Both the position numbers and the translations under genes were made by a program. The notes below the pieces were generated by a model. The model was not told the DNA's origin, searched no databases, and saw only the letters and a program-made list of their open reading frames with translations. Shown piece after piece: positions 7,891 to 14,291 of a stretch of 20,037 nt of DNA (the first letter of the stretch is position 1; each line of letters opens with the position of its first letter). Origin of the DNA: JBOHCT01 sp050699055 (GTDB taxonomy: Bacteria; Actinomycetota; Actinomycetes; Streptosporangiales; JBOHCT01). The stretch spans positions 1-20,037 of the forward strand of contig JBOHCT010000062.1 of NCBI GenBank assembly GCA_050699055.1. The letters run 5' to 3'.

Positions 7891-8274
7891 ATGCCCTGCT
7901 ACCGTTGCGGGGCTCGACAGACCGACCCGGTTCGTGGGGCGAGCCCCTGGAAACGCGCGGTCCGTCACGACGAGCAGGTTCTCGTCTGCCCCGATTGCCA
8001 GAAACTGCCCGACTGGACGTCCGACCTCGACCAGTGCTCAACGTGCGGGTCGACGGTGTTGGTCTGTCGTCTCGGCGAGATCGAGTGTCGGGAATGCCAT
8101 GCCGTCCTCTCCGCAGGAGGACGCGCCCATGACCAGCCTCCCCAGGACGCACCGGGGCTCTCCGAGGAGGTGGCCGCGGCGCTGGACAGAGTGCTGAGGC
8201 GGTCCGGCCTCGCCGGAGACCGCCGCTCGTTACGGGTGCGCGACCCCGACGCCCGAGATGAAGAGTCGACGTGA
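7891..8274 (+). CDS. Small double zinc-ribbon protein
   Basis: A 127-residue protein starting 21 bp after the ahpE-like gene, with GGAAGGG just before the ATG. Four C-x2-C knuckles occur in order: CYRC (3/6), CPDC (33/36), CSTC (49/52) and CREC (66/69). They pair naturally as two zinc ribbons, 3/6 with 33/36 and 49/52 with 66/69. An extra unpaired Cys59 lies between. The C-terminal third (about 78-127) is charged and probably helical, with a SEEVAAALDRVLRRSG segment. I do not recognise a named family. Co-transcription with the peroxiredoxin is likely from spacing. Possible roles are a thiol or zinc-linked partner or a nucleic-acid binding protein; neither can be shown here. Confidence 0.78.
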   Translation: MPCYRCGARQTDPVRGASPWKRAVRHDEQVLVCPDCQKLPDWTSDLDQCSTCGSTVLVCRLGEIECRECHAVLSAGGRAHDQPPQDAPGLSEEVAAALDRVLRRSGLAGDRRSLRVRDPDARDEEST

Positions 8275-8327
8275 CACCGCGTATTCGGGCACTGTGGAAG
8301 GCTTGGATATGGTTCCATGACGGGTAA

Positions 8328-8373
8328 GGCCGGGGCCGCCGCTGGCCCGAGACTCCGGTGGCCGCGGCCGTTT
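8328..8373 (+). terminator. Strong terminator-like hairpin after the ahpE cluster
   Basis: An almost perfect stem pairs 8328-8341 with 8356-8369: 14 positions with one mismatch and one G-U pair, around a 14-nt loop. It is followed by GTTTAG, only three T residues. It lies 53 bp after the zinc-ribbon stop and 36 bp before the tRNA gene, the right place to end the upstream transcript. The short T run is common for GC-rich actinobacterial terminators. Confidence 0.5.
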
Positions 8374-8387
8374 AGATGTTCGTGCGA

Positions 8388-8393
8388 TAGGCT
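8388..8393 (+). promoter_or_regulatory. Candidate -10 box of the tRNA-Val promoter
   Basis: TAGGCT fits TANNNT and ends 11 bp before the mature tRNA 5' end, which would give a leader of only a few nucleotides. The -35 region is not recognisable, so this is tentative. Confidence 0.3.
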
Positions 8394-8404
8394 GTGCGCC
8401 CCGT

Positions 8405-8479
8405 GGGCGCGTAGCTCAGTGGGAGAGCACTCGCCTTACAAGCGAGGGGTCACAGGTTCGAACCCTGTCGCGCCCACCA
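8405..8479 (+). tRNA. tRNA-Val (anticodon UAC)
   Basis: A complete cloverleaf is visible. The acceptor stem is GGGCGCG with CGCGCCC, the D-arm GCTC...GAGC, and the anticodon stem CTCGC/GCGAG with loop CTTACAA. The anticodon TAC is at 8437-8439, and the T-arm contains GGTTCGAACC. The discriminator base is A, and CCA (8477-8479) is encoded in the gene. Anticodon UAC decodes GUA and, depending on modification, other valine codons. Confidence 0.97.
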
Positions 8480-8944
8480 ACCCAAGCGGCCGCCGCGATC
8501 TTCGCCTTGGACTGCCTGCTGGTTCTGGCCTACTCCAGTGGTGGCCCCGGTCTCTGTGAAGGACCGCTTGCGTACGCAGAGGTAGTTCTACGGACGGGTG
8601 GGACTGGCGGAGCGAGACCCCGCCCGCCGTCCCGACCGAGCGGGCTGACCCAGAAGGTGCCCCTGGGGGCACGGGCATCTCCTCATCGGATCGCCGGCGG
8701 TGACAACTGGCCCCGGCCGGACATCTGGCGACTCGCGTTACCGGCCAAAGGTGCTTCGGAAGATGTTTGTGTGGCAAGCCACGTTCCTCAGCTGTAGGAG
8801 GGGGTCGAGGAGATCCTCTCGATCTGTCTTGACGAGGTCGCTGTATGGATGTAGAAGGTCTGTATGAACGCTTATTTACACGGATCTGCCGCGGACCCTC
8901 CCAACGACCGGGGCTTGGATCCTGCGCGGGAAGGGAGGCCGGCG
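8480..8944 (+). other. Gene-free stretch between tRNA-Val and the SGNH hydrolase
   Basis: No credible coding region is seen in these 465 bases: the small open frames lack codon bias, family features or ribosome binding sites. A short perfect hairpin GTGCCC-CTGG-GGGCAC occupies 8657-8672 without a T run. The right end carries a promoter candidate (8829-8857) and the hydrolase leader, with GGGAGG at 8934-8939. Confidence 0.6.
8829..8857 (+). promoter_or_regulatory. Promoter candidate for the SGNH hydrolase gene
   Basis: TTGACG (8829-8834) and TAGAAG (8852-8857) are separated by exactly 17 bp, close to the actinobacterial housekeeping sigma consensus. This is the best-looking promoter in the window. 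It would give an untranslated leader of about 80 nt before the ATG at 8945. Confidence 0.5.
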
Positions 8945-9928
8945 ATGATCAGCAGGTCGGCGCGACTTGGGCGGCTGCGGATTGCGACGGGGGCCGTCAG
9001 CGCCGTGGGTGCCCTCATGGCGGGACTGGTGTGGGCGCCCCCGGTCAGCGCGGCACAGCCGGCGGGCCACCATTCAGTTGGCAGCGGCCACGGAACTCAC
9101 GTCAGCTACCTGGCCCTGGGTGACTCGATCGCCTTCGGCTACACCCCGCCGCAGGTCACTCCGCCGCAGGCGTACCAGGATGCCGCCAACTTCGTCGGCT
9201 ATCCAAAGGACGTTGCCGTCGCCGCGGACGTGGTGCTGACCAACGCCTCGTGCCCTGGCGAGACCACGGGGAGCATGATCTCGCCGGACGCTATCAGCAA
9301 CGGATGCGAGAACAGCCCAACCTCCTCAGTCGGCTACCGCGACGTCTACCCGCTGCACGTCAGCTACTCGGATACCCAGCTGCGGTTCGCCGTGGCCTTC
9401 CTGAGGAGCCATCCGCACACCCGGCTGGTGACGATCGACATCGGTGCCAACGACGCCTTCGTCTGCCAGGAGACCACCCCCGACCAGTGCACCGGCTCAG
9501 ACTTCGTGCAGACGCTGCACAAGATCAGCGTCAACCTGACCAGGATCTACGCTGCCCTGCGCTGGCGGGCTCATTACCATCACGCTCTGGTGGCATTGAC
9601 CTACTACCCGCTCGACTACTCCGATCCGGCGCAGGTGGCGCAGGCCAAGGCCCTGAACGCTGCCATCGCGTGGCCGACTGTCGTGGCGGGTGGCATCATC
9701 GCTGACGGGTTCCGCGCCTTCCAGCGATCCTCTGCTCCTTTCGGGGGCGACCCTTGTAAGGCGGGACTGCTCATCCCGCTGCCCGGCGGAGGCTGCAACG
9801 TCCACCCCACCCGCAAGGGCCATGCCGTCTTGGCCCGAGCCATCGAGGCTGCCCTTACGCGGACGCATCGACATCGCTTTGGCGAAAGACCGGCCAGGTC
9901 CGCGATGTCGCCCGCCGGCCAGGGTTAG
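8945..9928 (+). CDS. Secreted SGNH/GDSL hydrolase (lipase/esterase)
   Basis: A 327-residue exported esterase-like enzyme. The start at 8945 (GGGAGG 5 nt upstream) gives a classic Sec signal: basic SRSARLGRLRI, a hydrophobic core, then PPVSA-AQP with predicted cleavage after Ala36. The mature part has block I LALGDSIAFGY with nucleophile Ser61, block III IGANDAF with Asn169, and block V VHPTRKGH with catalytic His287. Six mature-region cysteines are placed as in actinobacterial secreted lipases that carry three disulfides. The Asp that usually lies two or three residues before the His is missing (GCNVH), so the triad may be incomplete or completed by a backbone carbonyl. The frame is open back to 8864, but that start would bury the signal peptide. 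The substrate is unknown; extracellular lipid or carbohydrate esters are plausible. Confidence 0.88.
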   Translation: MISRSARLGRLRIATGAVSAVGALMAGLVWAPPVSAAQPAGHHSVGSGHGTHVSYLALGDSIAFGYTPPQVTPPQAYQDAANFVGYPKDVAVAADVVLTNASCPGETTGSMISPDAISNGCENSPTSSVGYRDVYPLHVSYSDTQLRFAVAFLRSHPHTRLVTIDIGANDAFVCQETTPDQCTGSDFVQTLHKISVNLTRIYAALRWRAHYHHALVALTYYPLDYSDPAQVAQAKALNAAIAWPTVVAGGIIADGFRAFQRSSAPFGGDPCKAGLLIPLPGGGCNVHPTRKGHAVLARAIEAALTRTHRHRFGERPARSAMSPAGQG

Positions 9929-9948
9929 CAGGTTGCTCGGCTGCCAGT

Positions 9949-9983
9949 CGCGGGAGACGGTGCGGAATCGCTCTCGACCCGCG
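9949..9983. terminator. Possible bidirectional terminator between convergent genes
   Basis: Between the stops of the SGNH gene (plus) and the small membrane protein gene (minus), CGCGGGAGA (9949-9957) pairs with TCTC (9972-9975) and, after a 3-nt bulge, CCGCG (9979-9983). The stem is 9 bp with a 14-nt loop. There is no T tract on either strand. Position between convergent genes is the main support. Confidence 0.3.
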
Positions 9984-9994
9984 GCCGGTTCTGA

Positions 9995-10480
9995 TCAAGA
10001 GCGGTCGCGGGGTGGGGGAAGTCGACCGGCGGCGGCCACTGCCGCCGCGGCCAAGGCGGCGAGCCCCACCAGGACGAGCCACGCTGAGCCGATCGGCGGC
10101 ACGACCGCCGCGACCGTCACCGCGGCGGTGACGACGGCCGCACCCGCGATAATCGTGCCCTGCTCGTAGAGCAGAGGCGCGTATCCGTGCCGAGGAGGAG
10201 CAGCGACCACGTCCACCGCCAGCAGGAAGACGAGCAGCAGGAGGCCATCGGCCGCCGCAAGACCAACAGGGAACGCCCCGGCGACTGTCGCGAGCGTCGT
10301 CAGCGCCACCGCGACGAGCCCGGCTCCGGTGGCCGCGACGTGCCAGCGCCAGGCAGCCGCCACGAGCACCGCGCCGACCGGACCGAGCGGCCACAGACCG
10401 GGAAGGGCGACGGCGAGAGGTAGGGCGAGAGTCGCGAACCCCGCGAGCGTCATCACCGTGCCGGGCGCCCACCGCCTCAT
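9995..10480 (-). CDS. Small integral membrane protein, last gene of the MoxR operon
   Basis: A 161-residue, very hydrophobic Ala/Val/Leu-rich protein with about five predicted membrane spans. These include AGFATLALPLAVALPGLW, GAVLVAAAWRWHVAATGAGL, GLLLLVFLLAVDVVA, GTIIAGAAVVTAAVTVAAVV and AWLVLVGLAALAAAAVAAAG. The C-terminus is short and charged. The ATG at 10480 overlaps the TGA of the DUF58 gene as ATGA, so translation is coupled; the frame extends 24 codons upstream into DUF58, but that start is not needed. No family is recognised. As the final gene of a MoxR/DUF58/DUF4129 operon it is probably a membrane subunit or accessory of that system. Confidence 0.75.
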   Translation of the reverse strand: MRRWAPGTVMTLAGFATLALPLAVALPGLWPLGPVGAVLVAAAWRWHVAATGAGLVAVALTTLATVAGAFPVGLAAADGLLLLVFLLAVDVVAAPPRHGYAPLLYEQGTIIAGAAVVTAAVTVAAVVPPIGSAWLVLVGLAALAAAAVAAAGRLPPPRDRS

Positions 10481-11754
10481 CGGTGTCTCCACGCGAGCGG
10501 GCGGCGCGACAGCGCCGCGAGCGTTTCGTCGAGCGGCCGCAGGCCGTCCCACGGGACCACGGGCACGCCGAGCTCAGCCAGGCGGAAGGCGAGAGCCCGG
10601 CGATCGAGGCGCCACGCCCGCAGCGCGAGACGTGCGAGCGTCGTGTCAGGCGCCGCGGCCGGCTCGGTCGTCAGAACGTCCATCACGACGATCCGGTAGC
10701 GGCGCTCCCGTAGATCGCGCACCGCTTCGATCGCTCGCTCGTCGAGCAGTGGCGAGAAGACGATCAACAGCGCCTTGGGTGGAAGGACCCGCCGAGGGAT
10801 ACGCGCGAGGTTCGGGTCGACGACGCTCTCGTCACGTCGTATGTCGAGCACCGTCTCCACGATCCTGAAGAACTGCCTTTCACCGAGATCGGGACCGAGC
10901 CACCGCAGCATCCCGCCCAGCGTCACAATGCCGACCCGGTCCGCGCCGCCGCGGAGGTATCCGCTCGCGATACCCGCGGCTCCACGCACGGACAGGTCGA
11001 GGGTGGTCTGGTCCGGCGGTCCCACGTCGGACAGCGCGTCGATGACGACGACGACGTCGGCGGCGTGCTCGACGGCGAACTGGTTGACGTGCAGGCGCCC
11101 TCGCCGCGTCGTCGCCGGCCAGTTGATCCGCCGTTGCCAGTCGCCTGGCACGTACGGACGTATCCCGACGAACTCCGTGCCCTCGCCTGGCACACGTGTC
11201 GTGTGGTCACCGATCCGCTCGGGCAACGTGGCAGGCAACACGAGCCGGGTCAAACGGGGAGGGCGGGGGAATACCCACAGCTCGCCGGCCGTGACGGTCT
11301 GCTCTGCGGTATGCAGCCGCCCCCGGTCGCGGACCGCTATTCGCACGGGTCCGAGCGACCAGCGTCCCCAGCGGGACGGCCGGACCGCCCACCCCACCTC
11401 GACCTCGTGTGTCCCCGCGACGCTCTGACGAGGCGAGCCGTCCACAACCTCGACCGACGCCGGAAGGTCGAGAGCCGCTTCGATCTGGCCCGGCGGCGAA
11501 TCGGTGTGCAGCCGTAGGGACAGGTCGACCTTCTCGCCTTCGAAGCAGCGCCGGCTCCCCACCTCGACCGAGACCCCAAGCTCGGTGGGCCGCTGTCGCC
11601 CGGCGCCGGCCGCGACCGCCAGCAGGAGCGGCGCGGCGAGGACGGCGAGTTCCGGGCTGCGTACGACGAGCGCGGCGATCAGGGCGGCTACCGAGACGGT
11701 CAGCAGGCTCCGCATGCGCGCCGACGGGCGCCACTCGAGCGGGCGCTGGGTCAC
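10477..11754 (-). CDS. DUF58 domain protein
   Basis: A 425-residue membrane-anchored protein of the DUF58 family, a usual partner of MoxR ATPases. Two N-terminal membrane spans (about residues 15-50) are followed by a beta-rich region, then the DUF58 signature GTEFVGIRPYVPGD and RRINWPATTRRGRLHVNQF (about 190-220). A von Willebrand A-like domain begins with VVVVIDALSD. The usual MIDAS metal motif DxSxS is absent: here the Asp is followed by A-L-S-D. The chosen start is a GTG at 11754 that overlaps the moxR stop (GTGA). A longer frame to 11829 would overlap moxR by 79 nt and has no ribosome binding site advantage. Its role is presumably to act with MoxR at the membrane; the target is unknown. 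Confidence 0.88.
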   Translation of the reverse strand: MTQRPLEWRPSARMRSLLTVSVAALIAALVVRSPELAVLAAPLLLAVAAGAGRQRPTELGVSVEVGSRRCFEGEKVDLSLRLHTDSPPGQIEAALDLPASVEVVDGSPRQSVAGTHEVEVGWAVRPSRWGRWSLGPVRIAVRDRGRLHTAEQTVTAGELWVFPRPPRLTRLVLPATLPERIGDHTTRVPGEGTEFVGIRPYVPGDWQRRINWPATTRRGRLHVNQFAVEHAADVVVVIDALSDVGPPDQTTLDLSVRGAAGIASGYLRGGADRVGIVTLGGMLRWLGPDLGERQFFRIVETVLDIRRDESVVDPNLARIPRRVLPPKALLIVFSPLLDERAIEAVRDLRERRYRIVVMDVLTTEPAAAPDTTLARLALRAWRLDRRALAFRLAELGVPVVPWDGLRPLDETLAALSRRPLAWRHR

Positions 11755-12707
11755 GGCTCGGTCCGGGGTGTCGGGACCTCGTCCAGCAGGTCGCCTATGA
11801 CCTGGTCGGCGTGTATCTGGCGCACCCACAGCTCTGGGCGCAGGGTGACGCGGTGCGCGAGCGCGGGTACGGCGACGCCCTTGATGTCCTCGGGGGTGAC
11901 GTAGTCGCGGCCACCGAGGACGGCGCGGCCCCGGGCGAGCTGGACGAGAGCGAGCCCGCCGCGCGGACTTGCCCCCACAGTGATCTTGGGATGGTCGCGG
12001 GTGGCATCGAGCAGTCGTACGACGTAGTCGAGGATGTCCGGCTCGACCTCGACGTGCTCCAACGACTCCCGCAGGTCGAGCACGTCAGGCGCGCTCACGA
12101 CGCGGCGCAGCTCCGATGGCTTCGACCCTCGTGCGAGGCGGCGGCTGAGCATCTCGACCTCGCCCCGGGGACTGAGGTAACCAAGGCGAACACGCAGCGT
12201 GAAGCGGTCGAGCTGCGCTTCCGGCAGCGGGTAGGTCCCCTCGTACTCGATCGGGTTGTCGGTGGCGAGCACGACGAAAGGTGCCGGCAGCGGTCTGCTC
12301 TCGCCGTCGGCGCTTACCTGCCCCTCGGCCATGGCCTCGAGGAGGGCGGCCTGGGTCTTGGGTGGGGTTCGGTTGATCTCGTCGGCGAGCAGCAGGTTGG
12401 TGAACACCGGGCCCGACCGGAAGACCATGTCCCCGGTCCGCTGGTCGTACAGCGACGCGCCGGTGAGGTCGGCCGGAAGAAGGTCGGGCGTGAACTGGAC
12501 ACGGGTGAAGCGCAGCCCCAGTACGGTCGCGAAGGAACGCGCCATCAGCGTCTTGCCGAGCCCGGGTAGGTCCTCGATCAGCACGTGGCCCGTGGCGAGG
12601 ATGCCGAGGAGCACCAGCTCGAGGACGTCGCGCTTGCCCACGACCGCCCGCTCGACCTCGTCGAGGATCTCGTGGCATCGCTTCGTGGCCAGGGCGGGTG
12701 TGGTCAC
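11751..12707 (-). CDS. MoxR-family AAA+ ATPase
   Basis: A 318-residue cytoplasmic AAA+ chaperone-like ATPase. Visible motifs are Walker A DLPGLGKT (46-53; the first Gly of the consensus is Asp), Walker B LLLADEINR with Asp109-Glu110, and PPKTQAALLEAM directly after. Sensor-1 VVLATDNPIEYEGTYPLPEAQLDRF and the C-terminal lid region AVPALAHRVTLRPE follow. MoxR proteins are thought to remodel or mature partner proteins, often with VWA/DUF58 partners encoded next door. The GTG at 12707 overlaps the stop of the preceding gene (GTGA) and is preceded by GGAGGAG. It is the third gene of a five-gene coupled operon. Confidence 0.93.
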   Translation of the reverse strand: MTTPALATKRCHEILDEVERAVVGKRDVLELVLLGILATGHVLIEDLPGLGKTLMARSFATVLGLRFTRVQFTPDLLPADLTGASLYDQRTGDMVFRSGPVFTNLLLADEINRTPPKTQAALLEAMAEGQVSADGESRPLPAPFVVLATDNPIEYEGTYPLPEAQLDRFTLRVRLGYLSPRGEVEMLSRRLARGSKPSELRRVVSAPDVLDLRESLEHVEVEPDILDYVVRLLDATRDHPKITVGASPRGGLALVQLARGRAVLGGRDYVTPEDIKGVAVPALAHRVTLRPELWVRQIHADQVIGDLLDEVPTPRTEP

Positions 12708-13177
12708 AGCTCCTCCAAGCGGGTGAGGATGCGGTCGATCGTGCGCTCATCCACCCCTGGCGGGTCGCTGTCCGTCGACGTGGGACGGTCCGGGTCGAGT
12801 AGCGGCCAGAGATCGGGGCCCAGCAGCTCTCGGGCCGCCTCGGGATGCCGCGCGATGTCGACACCCCGGTGGTCGGCGAGCGTATCGGCGGTGAGGCGCA
12901 GGAGCAGGCGACGGGGCGGCCCGTCGAAGTGCCGCGGCGACACGCGTGCCCACCCGAGCTCCCCCTGGAGACGCGTGTAGCGATGGAAATCGCTGTCCAC
13001 CTCTGGGCGCCTGCGGATCCGCGGCCGCGACGGGAGCGGGTCGCGAGGCAACGAGGTACGCAATGCGATGACGACGCCCGCGCAGGCGACGGCGGCGACG
13101 GCGGCCAGTCCGGCGATCCCCGTGAACAGGTACGCCGCCAACAGTGCCAGGGCGATGACGATGGCGGCGGCCGTCAC
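12704..13177 (-). CDS. Small membrane-anchored protein in the MoxR operon
   Basis: A 157-residue protein with a strongly hydrophobic N-terminus (residues about 3-38, one long or two short spans: IVIALALLAAYLFTGIAGL, then AVAAVACAGVVIAL). A basic stretch RPRIRRRPEVDSDF and a soluble, probably cytoplasmic tail follow, containing FHRYTRLQGELGWARVSPRHFD and DERTIDRILTRLEEL. The GTG at 13177 overlaps the DUF4129 stop and its own TGA overlaps the moxR GTG, both by 4 nt. No domain name can be assigned. Position between DUF4129 and MoxR, and a tail expected on the ATPase side of the membrane, make it a candidate adaptor, by inference only. Confidence 0.78.
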   Translation of the reverse strand: MTAAAIVIALALLAAYLFTGIAGLAAVAAVACAGVVIALRTSLPRDPLPSRPRIRRRPEVDSDFHRYTRLQGELGWARVSPRHFDGPPRRLLLRLTADTLADHRGVDIARHPEAARELLGPDLWPLLDPDRPTSTDSDPPGVDERTIDRILTRLEEL

Positions 13178-14070
13178 GGTGTCCCCTGCGTCTCTTGAGC
13201 CGGTCGGAGGTCGCGGGAGATCTCGTCGAGCGCGGCAGTAGCCATCCGCCTGTCGCTCTCGTCGAGGGGGTGTCGGCTGTACCGCGCCTCGTGGAAGAGC
13301 GAGGTGAGGGCGCGTGCGGCGGGGGAGCGGACCGTGCCCCTGTCCGTGACACGTTCGAGCAGCTCACCCGGCGTATCCGCCGGACGCCGAGGCGTCCCGG
13401 CGTCGGCCAGGACCTGCTCCATCGCGGCGTAGCACGCGATGATCGCGGACCGGGGATCGTCGGACCGGTCGATCGTCCGTCGGCCCGCCCGCACGGCCTC
13501 CACGAGCTGGCCGCGCGCGTCTTCCTCAGCGGGGCCCTCCTCGGGAACCGCGAACGCGGGTAGTGCAGGGCCACGGCGTCGGGAGACGTACAGGGCGAGA
13601 AGCACGCCGAGGACGATCGCCGCGATGAGCAGGTAGAGGACGACGGAGCCGGCGGTGGGCCCGTTCGTTGGCGGGGGCGCCGGCTGCGGTGGCGGCTGTC
13701 CAGGCCGGACCCCGTGCACGACCGTCGGGCTACGCCGCGTGTGAAGGGCGAAAGGGAGGCCGATGAGAAGGCTTACGAACGCGAGCGCGATCAGCAGCGC
13801 AACCAACCGTATCCAACGCGGGACCGGTGGTCGCTCCAGCACGATCCCTGGGGTGCCGCGCTTGCGCGCACGCCGAATGTTGAGGGCGACAACAAAGGCC
13901 GCGAACCCCGCGGTGACGGCCACGGCCAGGGTGGCACCGGCTTGGGCGGCCGTACCAAGGTACGCCTGGAGCGGTCCGCCGGAGCTGAGGGAACCGCCCG
14001 CCCATGCGCGCAACCCGATGACCGCGACAATGAGCAGCGCCGCCACGATCGCGGGTCTCGCCAGTGACAC
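13174..14070 (-). CDS. DUF4129 domain membrane protein
   Basis: A 298-residue protein, first in the MoxR operon. Four membrane spans are predicted near residues 5-22, 39-62, 87-108 and 142-163. A Pro-rich linker (GQPPPQPAPPP) separates the third and fourth. The C-terminal DUF4129 domain (about 190-285) contains DPRSAIIACYAAMEQVLADAG, a DTPGELLERV segment and LTSLFHEARYSRHPL, which define the family. DUF4129 often occurs fused or adjacent to transglutaminase proteins in MoxR/DUF58 loci; no transglutaminase gene is present here. The GTG at 14070 has GGGAG 6 nt upstream. It lies 221 bp from the preceding co-directional gene, so the operon probably has its own promoter. Confidence 0.88.
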   Translation of the reverse strand: MSLARPAIVAALLIVAVIGLRAWAGGSLSSGGPLQAYLGTAAQAGATLAVAVTAGFAAFVVALNIRRARKRGTPGIVLERPPVPRWIRLVALLIALAFVSLLIGLPFALHTRRSPTVVHGVRPGQPPPQPAPPPTNGPTAGSVVLYLLIAAIVLGVLLALYVSRRRGPALPAFAVPEEGPAEEDARGQLVEAVRAGRRTIDRSDDPRSAIIACYAAMEQVLADAGTPRRPADTPGELLERVTDRGTVRSPAARALTSLFHEARYSRHPLDESDRRMATAALDEISRDLRPAQETQGTP

Positions 14071-14291
14071 GGGTTCTCCCTCGCCATCCAGGGACCGTCA
14101 GCGGACGCCCGCGCTTCGGAGTGAGCCCCATCACCTTCGATCATTCTGCCTCAGAAGCGCGTACGTCGCACGGCTCCATGTCGGCGACCGCCGGTACCCC
14201 GAGTTGCGGGTCGCAGGACGCGATCTTCCATAACCACTTTCTGGTGATTGGGGCTCGCCTTAACCGTGGCCGCGGTAGGCGTAGGCGTCTC

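Noticed and set aside
8436..8777. Minus-strand open frame of 113 codons ending GATGFEPVTPRL
   Set aside because: Its C-terminus is the antisense of tRNA-Val. This ending is a well-known spurious protein annotation arising from tRNA genes, and the rest lacks any family feature.
9990..10169. Hydrophobic Ala-rich plus-strand frames near the end of the MoxR operon
   Set aside because: They are antisense to a membrane protein gene; alanine richness reflects GCC/GGC composition, and there is no start signal.
11409..12569. Plus-strand open frame of 386 codons
   Set aside because: Antisense of moxR and the DUF58 gene, both well supported on the minus strand.
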